This document shows positions 8,212-17,500 of a stretch of 39,461 nt of DNA, piece after piece. Position 1 is the first letter of the stretch. Each line of letters begins with the position of its first letter. The DNA lies in the NCBI GenBank assembly GCA_033720695.1, contig JAWWCA010000003.1, positions 1 to 39,461 of the forward strand, read 5' to 3'. This DNA comes from DATGQT01 sp033720695 (GTDB lineage: Bacteria; Bacteroidota; Rhodothermia; Rhodothermales; Rubricoccaceae). The translations under genes were made by a program, and so were the position numbers. The notes beneath the pieces are model-generated. The model had not been told where the DNA came from and searched no databases. It was given only the letters and a program-made list of their open reading frames with translations.

Positions 8212-9129
8212 TCAACCCAGCGACGGGTGGAAGGCGGCGCCGAGGGCGGCGGCGCGGTTGCCGAGGGCGGCCGCGGCGATCTCGACGGCCCCGCGCGGGA
8301 CCGTCCACGCCATCCGGTGGACGCGCGCGGTGAGGCCCGGCAGGACGAGGTCGGCGCTGTTCATCACGCCGCCGCCGATGACGACGCGGTCGGTGCCGTA
8401 GGCGTGGACCACGTTGACGACGCCGAGGGCGAGGTCGTCGAGGAAGGCGTCGAGTGTGGGCTGGTAGGCGGCGCGCCCGTCGCGGAGGGCGTCGAAGAAG
8501 GCGGGGAGGGTGTCGGCGTCGGCCAGCTCGGGGTGGGCGTCGGCGACGCGGGCGCGGAGGGCGGTGGCGGAGCAGTAGAGCTCGAGGCAGCCGCGGCTGC
8601 CGCACGGGCACGCGGGCCCGTGCCGGTCAATCGTGAGGTGGCCGCCGAGGATGCCGCCGAGGGCGTCGGCGCCGTGGTAGGGGAGCCCGTGGGCCACGAG
8701 GGCGCCGCCCAGCCCGGTGCCCAGCGTGAGGCAGGCCACGACGGACGCACCCCGCCCGGCGCCGAAGCGCCACTCGCCCCACGCGTACGCCCGCGCGTCG
8801 TTCTCGACGGCGAACGGCACGCCGAGCGCGTCGGAGAAGGCCGCGCGGAGGTCGCGCCCGGCCAGCCACTCGCCCTCGCCGAGGTCCTCGGCGACGCCGC
8901 CGAGCGCGGGGTCCACGAGCCCCTTGATGGCGAGGCCGCCGGCCGCGACGGCGTGCCCCTCGGTCAACGCCTTCGCGTAGGCCACGAGGTTGGCGAGCAG
9001 ACCGTCGCCGTCGCCCTCCGTCGTGACGTAGCTCCGGAGGGGCGTCTGCTCGAACGCGACGGCCTCACCCGTCTCGCTGAAGAGGCCGGCCTTGACGTTC
9101 GTCCCGCCGTAGTCCATCCCGAAGCGCAT
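8212..9129 (-). CDS. ROK family sugar kinase
   Basis: 305 residues. ROK kinases phosphorylate hexoses with ATP in the cytoplasm. Visible motifs: phosphate-binding loop MDYGGTNVKAG at the N-terminus, ENDARAYAWGE (sugar binding and catalytic Asp region), LGTGLGGALV (ATP binding), and the ROK zinc motif CPCGSRGCLE with its preceding His (DRHGPAC). The ATG at 9129 places the phosphate loop at the extreme N-terminus as in other ROK kinases; an ATG 12 codons upstream begins in a dispersed repeat and is less likely. No helix-turn-helix is present, so it is a kinase, not a repressor. Next to manA, a mannokinase or glucokinase role is the best inference. The specific sugar cannot be read from sequence. 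Confidence 0.9.
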   Translation of the reverse strand: MRFGMDYGGTNVKAGLFSETGEAVAFEQTPLRSYVTTEGDGDGLLANLVAYAKALTEGHAVAAGGLAIKGLVDPALGGVAEDLGEGEWLAGRDLRAAFSDALGVPFAVENDARAYAWGEWRFGAGRGASVVACLTLGTGLGGALVAHGLPYHGADALGGILGGHLTIDRHGPACPCGSRGCLELYCSATALRARVADAHPELADADTLPAFFDALRDGRAAYQPTLDAFLDDLALGVVNVVHAYGTDRVVIGGGVMNSADLVLPGLTARVHRMAWTVPRGAVEIAAAALGNRAAALGAAFHPSLG

Positions 9130-9160
9130 CGTTCTGTCGTTCGCTCTCTGCAAGGGAGTC

Positions 9161-9184
9161 GTCATCCTGCGCGCAGCGAAGGAT
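9161..9184. repeat. single arm of the GTCATCCTG palindromic repeat
   Basis: gtcatcctgcgcgcagcgaaggat matches one arm of the larger inverted repeats at 19007-19121 and 24499-24595. Here no second arm is seen. It lies between the esterase stop and the ROK kinase start. Confidence 0.7.
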
Positions 9185-9198
9185 GGCAGATGGAGGGC

Positions 9199-10440
9199 CT
9201 ACTCATCGCCCGCGGGGAAGAAGTGGGGGAGGGCGTCGAGGAGGTGGGCGCGCCAGTTGCCCCAGGTGTGGCCCTGCGGGTACTCGCGGTAGACAGCGTC
9301 GTAGCCCTTCGCCGCGAGGGCGTCGCGGAGGCGCCGGTTGGCCGCGAGGAAGTCGCGCTCGGCCTCGGGCAGGAGGCCCGCGCCGACGACGCGCTCGTAG
9401 GTCCCGACGTCCACCCAGAGCCGGATGGGCGCGGGCGGCTCCTCCTCGACGAGACGGATCATTCGGCCGTCCTGGAAGGAGTGGTAGCCCGACTGGCTGT
9501 AGCCCTGCCCGAAGACGTCGGGCCGGCGGAAGGGGAGGTACGTCGCAATCAGCCCGCCGTAGGAGTCGCCCACGGTGAGGCGGTGCTCGGGCGCCGGCTG
9601 CGTCCGGTAGATCGCATCCACGTACGGCACCGCCTCGTCGGCGACGAAGGCGACGTAGTCGTCGTTCAGGCCGTACTCCGTCGCGCGGTTCGGGGCCGCG
9701 GGCTGGTGCCGGTTCGGCGGGTCGATGAAGACGGCGACGACGGGCGCCATCGCGCCGCGCTCGATGAGCCAGTCGAGGACGCGGGGGGCATGGGCGAAGG
9801 CGACGTAGTCGCGGCCGTCGTGGAAGTAGACCGCCGGGTAGCGCCGCGTGGGGTCGGCGTCGTAGCCGGGCGGGGTGTAGACGAGGAGGTCGTGCGGGTA
9901 GGGGAGCACCCCAGCGTCGAGCGTGTGGAGGTCGAGGGCCTCGAACGAGCCCGGCGTCCCGTCGCGCACCGGCGCGAAGACCTCGGGGTAGGCGTAGCCT
10001 GGCATCGCGAGCTCCGAGAACGGCCCGAACCCGCTCTCGACGCGGTGCGGGTTCCGGGGGTCGGGGAGCCCCTCCAGCTCGGCCCCGAAGCCCTGCGCGG
10101 TCGCGTCGACCATCAGCACGTACTCGATGCGGGCATCGGCCTCGAGCGTGACCGAGCGGTGCCAGAGGTCGGTGCCGTCGAGGCGCGCGAGGGCGAGGGC
10201 CTCGGCCCACTGCCCGGGGTCGCCGAGGACGCCGACGGTCGAGGCCTCGCCCCGGTAGAGGAAGACGGCCGTGGTGTCGTTCTCGACGAGCGGGGTCCGG
10301 GCGAGCTCGCCCCACCACGCCTCGACGAGCGCCAGCCGCGCCGTGGGGTCGGCCGCTTCGGCCTCGGCGAGGAAGGCGTCGAACGAGGCAGGCTGGGCGA
10401 GGGCGGAGGGGACCATGAAGAGGAGGGCGAGGAGGCGCAT
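9199..10440 (-). CDS. exported enterochelin-esterase-like (esterase D family) hydrolase
   Basis: 413 residues. It starts with a short signal peptide (MRLLALLFMVPSALAQ), so it is exported to the periplasm or beyond. Residues ~40-130 resemble the Ig-like N-terminal domain of enterochelin esterases (FLYRGEASTVGVLGDPGQW). The C-terminal part is an alpha/beta hydrolase with nucleophile Ser293 in GDSYGG and His391 in PQGHTWGNW. In glycan loci this family commonly acts as acyl- or feruloyl-type esterases (family knowledge); the substrate here is unknown. Its ATG overlaps the stop of the upstream glycosidase (TGATG, sharing one base), implying translational coupling and a shared role in removing ester decorations. 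Confidence 0.85.
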   Translation of the reverse strand: MRLLALLFMVPSALAQPASFDAFLAEAEAADPTARLALVEAWWGELARTPLVENDTTAVFLYRGEASTVGVLGDPGQWAEALALARLDGTDLWHRSVTLEADARIEYVLMVDATAQGFGAELEGLPDPRNPHRVESGFGPFSELAMPGYAYPEVFAPVRDGTPGSFEALDLHTLDAGVLPYPHDLLVYTPPGYDADPTRRYPAVYFHDGRDYVAFAHAPRVLDWLIERGAMAPVVAVFIDPPNRHQPAAPNRATEYGLNDDYVAFVADEAVPYVDAIYRTQPAPEHRLTVGDSYGGLIATYLPFRRPDVFGQGYSQSGYHSFQDGRMIRLVEEEPPAPIRLWVDVGTYERVVGAGLLPEAERDFLAANRRLRDALAAKGYDAVYREYPQGHTWGNWRAHLLDALPHFFPAGDE

Positions 10441-12497
10441 CAGGCGGGGCGGGCGCCCGTGCGGGTGACGTGGTAGCGGCGGCCGTGGCACGCGACGTCG
10501 CGCAGCTCGGCGCCCGGGTCGAACGCGCCGAACTGCGGTCGGGCCTCCAGCCGCCCGTCGAGGCCGGGCCGCACGCCGAAGAGGCCCTCGATCACGACGT
10601 TGACGAAGGAGCCGTTCGAGGAGCACGACCAGTCGTTGATGTAGGGCTCGTCAGGCGGGGCCTTGGCGGCGGCGCCGTCGACGGTCGGCCACACCCTCTC
10701 GACGAAGTGGGCCTGCCCGTAGGGGCCCTGGTTGGCGGTCCGTGCCAGGCCCTTCAGCCACTCGGCCGCGAGCTCGCCCTCGCCGATGCGGAACAGCCCG
10801 CGCGCAGTCTCGGGCGGCCACGCCGGGTAGGCGCCGTTCCACTGGTGGTCCGGCCGGACGTCGCGCGCGGCGTCGGCGTCTCCGGGCGAGAGGGCGTGCA
10901 TCCACGTCGGCGTCTGCAGCTCGCGGCGGAAGAAGGCGACCATCTCTCGCTTCTGGGTCTCCGTGAGGTCGTCGGGGATGGTGTTGAGGACGGTGAGGAG
11001 GTCGTAGCCGTGGCGGACCTCGCGGAGCGAGCCGTCCGGGAAGCGGGCCTGCCAGTAGCCCTTGCCGTCCACGTAGAGCGCCTGGAGGTCGCGGAGAATC
11101 TCGCGGGCGTCGGCCTCCAGCGACCCGTCGTCGGGGGCGCCGACGAGGGCGAGGAGGCGGCCCGCCTCGCGGAGGTTGTAGACGTTGGCGGCGTTGAGGC
11201 TGGCGACCTCGTGGAGGTAGGTGTGGACGCACTCGAGGAGGTTGTTGAGGCCGCCGTAGTCGGCCAGCCCGCTCTCGGTCCTGAACCGCTTCCAGTTCGT
11301 CGCGTAGCGGCGGAGGGCGTCCACGACGCGCTCGTCGGTGCCCTCGACCGTCGTCGTGAGCCAGTCGCGGTCGCCGGTCCAGCGGACGTACTGGCTCGCC
11401 ATGCTCACCATCGCGAAGTCGTTGACGGCGTACCAGTTGCCGACGCCCTGGCCGGTGAGGTACTCCGTCCCGAAGTGCTGGTGGATGTCGAGGTGCATCC
11501 AGCGGTCGAGGTTGCCGCGCATCACGGCGGGGTCGAGCTGGGCGTGGACGGGGCTCGACAGGAAGTAATCCCAGAGGAACGTGACCGTCCCCCAGTAGCG
11601 CGGCATGAGGGTGTCGTAGGCGCGGCCGTAGACGGAGTGCGGGGTGTCGCGCTTGAAGTAGACGACGCCGAGGGCGCCGGTCCAGTAGAGCCTCCGGATC
11701 GCCGCGTCGTCGGTGTGGAGCGTGGGGAGGTGGCCGGAGAAGCGGTCGTTGCCGGGCGTGTAGACCGCCGCCAGCTCCGCGTTCCAGTCGGCGCGCGCCC
11801 GCTCCAGCTCGCCGGGCACGTCCCCGATGAGGGCGTCGTAGGCGGCCTCCGCCTCGGCGTCGGTCCCGCCGAGGGCGTGGACGTAGTGGACGACGCCGGT
11901 CTCGCCCGGGTCGAGCGCGAGGGGCGTGTGGAGCGTCTCGGCGCGGATGCCGGAGGGGGCGGGGCTCAGGCCCTGGATCTGGACCGCCCCGCTCCCGGTC
12001 GCCTTGAAGCGGAGCGCGCCGCGGCCCTCGTCGATGGTCACCTCGTGTCCCGTCTCCTGGGGCGCCTCGGGGTGGTTCCACGGGCGGCGGGCGCACGTCA
12101 CGCGGCCCCGGAGGGCGAGGCGTAGCGGCACCGCGCGCCCTTCCCCGCTCCGGTTCTCGACCTCGATCTGGACGACGGCGGCCATCCGTCCGACGGCTAG
12201 CGCCGTCGTCGTCCGAATCCGCAGCCCGCCCACCTCGGCCTCGCGCACGACCCGGTCGGGGGACCACGTGAACGTCACGGGTTCGCCCCACGCGTGGAAC
12301 AGCCGGTCGTCGAGGTAGAGCGACGCGGTGGGGGCGTCGCCCGTGGCGTAGGGCGGGAACTGGAGGCAGCGGAGGCCGACGGGGTCGAGGTCCACCTGGA
12401 CGGTGCCGAGGAAGTTGGTCAGCCCCGGCAGCGCGTACAGGTCCCCGTACCGCTGTGTCATCGGGGCGCTCTGCAGGTCGTCGACGGTGGGGATCAT
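10440..12497 (-). CDS. six-hairpin (alpha/alpha)6 glycosidase-like protein
   Basis: 685 residues, with no signal peptide from the ATG at 12497, so cytoplasmic as read. The N-terminal ~250 residues look like a beta-sandwich (AVVQIEVENRSGEGRAVPL). The central part has helical-barrel features of six-hairpin glycosidases (YWGTVTFLWDYFLSS, GNWYAVNDFAMVSMASQYV, DYGGLNNLLECVHTY, DHQWNGAYPAWPPETA), and the end has a short beta domain (GLFGVRPGLDGRLEARP) as in GH63/GH78/GH94-like enzymes. I cannot assign the GH family or catalytic residues. It is coupled to the downstream esterase and lies 35 bp after the DUF4185-like gene. A role in breaking down the imported oligosaccharide is inferred. Confidence 0.75.
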   Translation of the reverse strand: MIPTVDDLQSAPMTQRYGDLYALPGLTNFLGTVQVDLDPVGLRCLQFPPYATGDAPTASLYLDDRLFHAWGEPVTFTWSPDRVVREAEVGGLRIRTTTALAVGRMAAVVQIEVENRSGEGRAVPLRLALRGRVTCARRPWNHPEAPQETGHEVTIDEGRGALRFKATGSGAVQIQGLSPAPSGIRAETLHTPLALDPGETGVVHYVHALGGTDAEAEAAYDALIGDVPGELERARADWNAELAAVYTPGNDRFSGHLPTLHTDDAAIRRLYWTGALGVVYFKRDTPHSVYGRAYDTLMPRYWGTVTFLWDYFLSSPVHAQLDPAVMRGNLDRWMHLDIHQHFGTEYLTGQGVGNWYAVNDFAMVSMASQYVRWTGDRDWLTTTVEGTDERVVDALRRYATNWKRFRTESGLADYGGLNNLLECVHTYLHEVASLNAANVYNLREAGRLLALVGAPDDGSLEADAREILRDLQALYVDGKGYWQARFPDGSLREVRHGYDLLTVLNTIPDDLTETQKREMVAFFRRELQTPTWMHALSPGDADAARDVRPDHQWNGAYPAWPPETARGLFRIGEGELAAEWLKGLARTANQGPYGQAHFVERVWPTVDGAAAKAPPDEPYINDWSCSSNGSFVNVVIEGLFGVRPGLDGRLEARPQFGAFDPGAELRDVACHGRRYHVTRTGARPA

Positions 12498-12532
12498 GCG
12501 GGAGGAAGGGTTCGGGCAGAGGAAGGCCGTCG

Positions 12533-13603
12533 CTACCCGAGGGTGACCTCGAGGAGGTGGGGGAAGTACTCCTCGTGCTCGATGTAGGTGACGTAGAGGA
12601 CCCGGCCGCCGTCGCGGGCGAGCTCGGGGTGCTCCTTGGCGGCGTAGGTGATGACGGGGTACTTCTTCTCCGGGGCGGCCTCGACGGTCCAGAACGGGGT
12701 GGGCTCGCTCCACGGGCCCCAGGGCTGCGGCGCGGTCCGCATCACCTGCTCGCCCGCCAGCCCCATCGAGTGCACGCAGAGGTACTGGCCGAGGTGGGCG
12801 TTGTGGCTCACCGAGAGCTCGTTGGGTGGGCCGTCGAAGAGCGACGCCGCGTCGGCGACGTCGGTGCTCCAGCCGGCGCCGTCGTGGTAGGCGTAGCGGT
12901 CGCGGTCCTCGATCTGGTCGGGGCGGACGCGGGCGAGGTAGACCCGCTGCACGCCGTCGCCGTCGGGCGTGACGCCGTAGAGGTAGAGCCACCCGCCGGC
13001 CGGGAGCACGCAGTTGGCGAACTGCGGCTGCGGATAGGGCCACCAGACGTCCTCGCCGCCGTGCGGGACGCGCTCGAACCGCCACTCACCGACGGTGCCG
13101 CGCGCGAGGCCGGTGCCGAGCACGTCGAAGCCCATCGCGAAGGGGCCGCCGGCGGCCTCGCGCATCCGGATGTGCATCCAGTAGAGGTAGAGCCGGTCGC
13201 CGAGGGCGATGCCGTCCATGCACCACGTCCGGTCCCAGCCGGGCCGGTCTCCGGCGCCGGGGGGGACGAGCTGGCGGATCGCGCCGTCGCCGTCGAGGAG
13301 GTAGGTGAAGTCGCGGAGGCCGTGCTCGCCCGTCTCGTCGCGGAGGATCAGGCCGGTGTTGGTGGGCATCCGCTCGAAGGGGGCGTGGCCCTCGGGGTGG
13401 CCCGCGGCGGCGAGCCGCTCGAACACGTCGCGGAAGCTGCCCGGCGGGCGCTCGCCGATGACGGTGTCGCCGAAGAACCAGAAGGCGGTGCCGTCGGGGA
13501 GGGGGATGGAGTAGGCGCCGTCTTGCCCGGCCATCCGGTGGTCGTTCTCGACGAACTGGGGGCCGAGGTCGCGGACGCCGGCGATGCGGAGGGGACGGGG
13601 CAT
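12533..13603 (-). CDS. DUF4185-like five-bladed beta-propeller protein
   Basis: 356 residues; the ATG at 13603 is the first in-frame start giving a compact protein. Repeating blades can be followed: GTAFWFFGDTVIGER, MPTNTGLILRDETG, WCMDGIALGDRLYLYWMHI, GGWLYLYGV, NELSVSHNAHLGQYLCVHS and the final RVLYVTYIEHEEYFPHLLEV. This pattern resembles DUF4185 and GH43/GH117-type propellers, which often occur in polysaccharide loci. No signal peptide is visible. Enzymatic activity is unproven; a glycosidase or lyase role on the same glycan is a guess. It is transcribed between the T9SS-tagged lipoprotein and the six-hairpin glycosidase. Confidence 0.7.
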   Translation of the reverse strand: MPRPLRIAGVRDLGPQFVENDHRMAGQDGAYSIPLPDGTAFWFFGDTVIGERPPGSFRDVFERLAAAGHPEGHAPFERMPTNTGLILRDETGEHGLRDFTYLLDGDGAIRQLVPPGAGDRPGWDRTWCMDGIALGDRLYLYWMHIRMREAAGGPFAMGFDVLGTGLARGTVGEWRFERVPHGGEDVWWPYPQPQFANCVLPAGGWLYLYGVTPDGDGVQRVYLARVRPDQIEDRDRYAYHDGAGWSTDVADAASLFDGPPNELSVSHNAHLGQYLCVHSMGLAGEQVMRTAPQPWGPWSEPTPFWTVEAAPEKKYPVITYAAKEHPELARDGGRVLYVTYIEHEEYFPHLLEVTLG

Positions 13604-13630
13604 GGCGAGAGGGTGGGGGAGAGGAGACGC

Positions 13631-13657
13631 GGGGTGGGGAGGGGGTCGGGGGCAGGG
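13631..13657 (+). other. G-quadruplex-forming motif / G-rich intergenic hairpin
   Basis: The + strand has four G-runs of 4-5 with 1-2-base loops (gggg-t-gggg-a-ggggg-tc-ggggg, 13631-13652), then another ggg. The reverse complement, which is the mRNA-like strand for the flanking genes, also forms an imperfect GC hairpin with 13655-13680. It occupies the 89-bp gap between the T9SS-tagged lipoprotein and the DUF4185-like gene. Confidence 0.5.
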
Positions 13658-13692
13658 CATCCGCCCCCGGCCCCTCCCTCTGGCCCCGAGCG

Positions 13693-14547
13693 CTAGCGCG
13701 ACCGCGTCATCCGGCGGGTGGCGACGACGTCGCCGTCCACCGCGAGGCGGACGAGGTAGGTGCCGGCCGGGAGGGCGCGGGCGTCGAGCGCGACGGCGTG
13801 CTCGCCCGGGGCCCGCCGGCCCTCGGCGAGGACGGCGACCTCGCGACCGAGGAGGTCGTAGACGGCCACGCGTACGGCGGCGGCCCGCGCGAGGGTGTAG
13901 CCGACGGTCGCGGAGGCGGTGACCGGGTTGGGGTGGACCGGCGCCAGCGTGAAGGCCCGCGGCGCGGCGTCGTCCCCGGCGGCGGTCCCCATCGTGACCG
14001 TGATCGGCACGTTCATCAGGGTGTCGGCCGTGTTGTCCTTGTTGTCGCCGAAGACGATGTCGGCCGTGCCAAAGGCGTCGTTGGTGGTGAAGTAGCCGAT
14101 GTCGAAGTCGCCGGTCGTCTGCCCGACCTCGAAGCGGAGCGTGGCGTCGTAGAAGGCCGGGGCGCTGTCGACGGTGTGGGCGTCCTCGGAGAGCGTGGCG
14201 ATCCACTTCATGCCGGGCGGCGGTGGGAGCACGGTGGAGGTGGAGTCGGACCAGCCGGCGTCCTCGAGCATGTCGCCGGGGCCGGCGTCGCCGCTGTAGG
14301 TGCCCGAGACGTAGGTCCAGTCCTCGGGGACGAGGACCGAGAGCACGCCCCGGTGCGGGTTGACGTCGGTGTAGGGCTGCTCGACGGTGACCATCACCTC
14401 GATGACCTCGCCGGTCTCGGCCTCCTCGGGCTGGATCACCTCGAGGATCTCGCAGGCGGCGAGCGAGAGGGGGAGCACGGCGACGAGGCCGAGCACGAGG
14501 AGCAGGTCGCGCCGGGGCGCGCGCGGGGAGGGCGTAGCGTGTCGCAT
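13693..14547 (-). CDS. small lipoprotein-like protein with T9SS type A sorting domain
   Basis: 284 residues. The N-terminus has an Arg-rich n-region and hydrophobic core ending LPLSLAAC, a convincing lipobox. About 165 residues of beta-type sequence follow (VIEVMVTVEQPY, VLSVLVPEDWTYVSGTY, GDFDIGYFTTNDAFG), with a PPPPGMKW segment. The last ~80 residues are a T9SS type A sorting domain (LAPVHPNPVTASATVGYTL, VYDLLGREVAVL, GTYLVRLAV). A lipobox together with a T9SS tag is an odd combination. The middle region vaguely recalls DUF4961-type proteins of Bacteroidota glycan loci, but I am not sure. It is probably a surface glycan-binding accessory protein. It lies 17 bp upstream, in plus coordinates, of the GH38 stop and just after GH38 in transcription order. 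Confidence 0.8.
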   Translation of the reverse strand: MRHATPSPRAPRRDLLLVLGLVAVLPLSLAACEILEVIQPEEAETGEVIEVMVTVEQPYTDVNPHRGVLSVLVPEDWTYVSGTYSGDAGPGDMLEDAGWSDSTSTVLPPPPGMKWIATLSEDAHTVDSAPAFYDATLRFEVGQTTGDFDIGYFTTNDAFGTADIVFGDNKDNTADTLMNVPITVTMGTAAGDDAAPRAFTLAPVHPNPVTASATVGYTLARAAAVRVAVYDLLGREVAVLAEGRRAPGEHAVALDARALPAGTYLVRLAVDGDVVATRRMTRSR

Positions 14548-14564
14548 GAGGGACCTCTGTGGGG

Positions 14565-17500
14565 TTACGGTGGGGAGGGCAGGGGGAAGAGCCGTAGTGT
14601 AGTGATCGCGTTCGGACCGAGGCGGACCGAGACGCCGTCGCCGTCGAGCGGGAGGGCCTCGGCGGCCTCGCCCGTGAACGCGACGCGCTCCGCCGCGCGG
14701 AGGGGGCGGTCGGCAAGGGTCACGCGGACCGTCGCCGCGGCAGCGGGGTCGGGGTTGCGGAGGCGGACGAGGACGGCGTCGCCGTCGGGCTGGACGGAGA
14801 GGAGGTGGGCGGGGTCGCCGCCGAGGGTGAGGAACGACCGCTCCGTCGGCTCGGCCGTCAGCCACGTCGGGTAGACGGCGGGGGCGTGGGCGAGGCCGCG
14901 CCCGAAGGCGTCGGTGAACGCGGCGTCGAAGCCGCCCGGCTGCCGCGTGAAGGCGAACCGGAGCGGCCACACCCCCTCGTTCTCCTCGTTCCGGTTCCAC
15001 GACGGCGGGAAGTGGTTGGCGAGGACAGCCACGACGGTCGGGGCCGCCTCGCCTTCCGTCTCTCGGAGGTGGACGACGCGGCTGTCGGCGGCGGCCCACG
15101 AGACGGTCGCCTCGGCGCCTTCGAGGGCGAGGCTCTGGCGGAGCGAGTAGGCGTCGTGGGCGAGGCCCGCGACCCGGTCTCGCTCGGGCCGCACGAACCC
15201 GCCGAGGAGGCCGAGGTGCGCCTGAGGAGCGTCGAGGGCGAAGGGGAAGGCGAGGCCGTACGACTCGGTGCGCTCGACGGGCGCGAGCGCCTCCAGGTCC
15301 ACGGCCGCCTCCACGCCCACGCGGTCGAGGGTCTCCCAGAGCGTCCACGTCACGCGCTGGACCACGGCGCCGGGATAGGTGGCGACGAGACGCAGCCGCG
15401 CGGGCCGCTCGTCCACAACCTCCACCGTCCCCCCGTCCGTCGGGAGGGGCCGGAAGGCGGGGTCGCCGAAGACGGAGCGGACGGGGGCGCCGAAGGGCAG
15501 CGCCGCCCCCGCGCGGACCAGCTCCTCGCCCGAGCGCTTGTCGATCACGCTCGTGAGCCAGCCGGTCGCGGGGTCGGCTTCGACGCGGTAGTGGGCGTTC
15601 TCGATGGCGTGGGCGTCGACGCGGAGGTCGCTGGGCGCGTCGCCGGCGCGGGGCTCCAGGCGTAGCTTCTTGTAGCCCACGCCCGGCAGGTCCCGGGCGA
15701 CGAAGAGGAGGTCGTAGCCGTCGGCGGCGCTGGGCACCGCCTCGCCCGTCCCAGCGTCCACGACGCGGTAGCGGGCGGCGTCGTGGGCGAACTCGACCGC
15801 GACGGGTGCGTCTCGGCGTTCGCCCGTCGCGTTGAAGACGAAGACGGCCTCGGTCTCGAACGCCTCCTGCGGAACGACGAGGCGCTGGGTGGCGCGCTGG
15901 AGCGCGGCCTCCGTCGCGAGCACGGCCTCCTGGACGTAGCCCTCGCGGTAGGCCGCGGTGATGGCGTTCTCGTCGGGGCCGCCGTAGCCGAACTCGAGGC
16001 CGCTGCCGTGGGCGCTGAACTGGAGGAGGTGGTGGTAGGCCTCGTCCACGAGCGGCTGGAGCGGGGCCTGCCCATCCTCCAGCCAGGCCACCGTGCTCAT
16101 GGCCTCGGCGAGGGGGAGGTGGTGTTGCGCCCAGCGCTGCCGGACCGTCCGCGCCAGCTCGCCCTGGTTCAGCACGTCCCAATCCGAGGTCCAGTCGCCG
16201 CGCACCGTCGGGAGGTCGTCGCCGTAGCGGTCGAGGAACGCCTCGGCGAAGGCGTCGAGCGTGGAGACGACGATGCGGGGGGAGGCGTAGGCCGCGTTCC
16301 AGGCGCGGGCGCCCGCCAGCTCGGCGTTGGGGATGGGGCCGTTGTCGGCGAACGTCGTGTTGAGGAGGACGAGGTCGTGCGCGTTGCCCTGCGCCCGGAG
16401 GCGGGCCAGCCGCTCGCGCATCCGGTCCTCCATCGCCTCCGGTCCCTTGACGAGGCCGTAACTCTGCCCCTCGTTGTAGGCCTCGGTCCGGTACACCACG
16501 ACCGACTCGCCGTCGGCGCCCTCCCAGCGGAACGCCTTGGGGAGCGTGCGCTGGAACCGGTAGTCGGAGAACACCTCGTTGAGGCCGGCGACGAGGAACG
16601 GCACCTCCATCTCGGCGAGGACGCCGGGGAGCCGCCACGAGAAGCCGGGCTCGTCGTTCGCCACGGCGGCGCGGAGGTCGAGCCCGTAGCGCTCGGCGAG
16701 GGCGTGGCTCTGCCCGTACGAGCGGAGCCCTTCCTCCTCGCTCACCCACCCCATGAACGGGTTCGAGTAGACCGCCGAGACGGCGACGCGGCCGTCGCGG
16801 ACGAGCGCCATCAGCCGCGCCACCTGCTCGGGCGCGCGCGACGCGACGAACTGCTCCAGCTGCCACGTCGTCTCGATCGTCCAGCGGAAGTCCGGCTCGG
16901 CCTCGGCCCGCTCGATCACCTCGTCGAGGAGGAGCGCGTGCTTCTCGGCGACGGTCGGCTGGGGGTGCGTGTAGCCGACGTCGGTGTGGGAGAGGAGCAT
17001 GAGGTGGAGCTCGACGCGGGGCTGCGGCTGGAGCGTCACCGTCCGGAGGATCGGGGCGCTGCCGTCGAGCTGCACCGCCAGCGTTGCCTCCGTCGGCGCC
17101 TCGACGGGCGGCACCCAGAGGGCGTAGCGGCTGAGGCCGAAGGGCACCCCGTCGAGCGGCCAGGAGGTCGTCTCGCCGCCGAGGGTGAGGTGGGCGGCGC
17201 CGGAGACCAGACCGGGCGAGCGGCGCGTGAGGGCGAGGTCGAGCCGCTGGCGGAGGCCCTCTGGCGTGTCGCGGAAGAAGAGGGAGGTGGCGAGGTCGGC
17301 CTCGTGGGCGTCGCCGGTGAGCGAGACCTGCGCCTGGACGTCGGCGGGCGCGCCGTCCGGCCGGACGACCCGGGCGTAGAAGCCCCACTGCCACGCCAGC
17401 GGCTCGAAGAACTGCAGCCCCTCGTTCCGGTGCGACTGCCCCACCTTGACGAGGAGGCGGTTGGCGCCGGGCCGGAGGCGGAGGCGGACCGTGTCGGCGT

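Noticed and set aside
9130..9165. Upstream ATG extending the ROK kinase by 12 residues
   Set aside because: It begins in a dispersed repeat arm, and ROK kinases start almost directly with the phosphate-binding loop, as the ATG at 9129 provides.
8227..10476. 749-codon + strand frame opposite ROK kinase and esterase
   Set aside because: Antisense shadow; no motifs, and the opposite strand encodes well-supported enzymes.
13693..17394. Long - strand frame through GH38 extending into the T9SS-tagged lipoprotein frame
   Set aside because: Only its last 855 bp (13693-14547) has protein-like sequence with a signal peptide and sorting domain; the upstream part is Arg/Pro-rich shadow of GH38.
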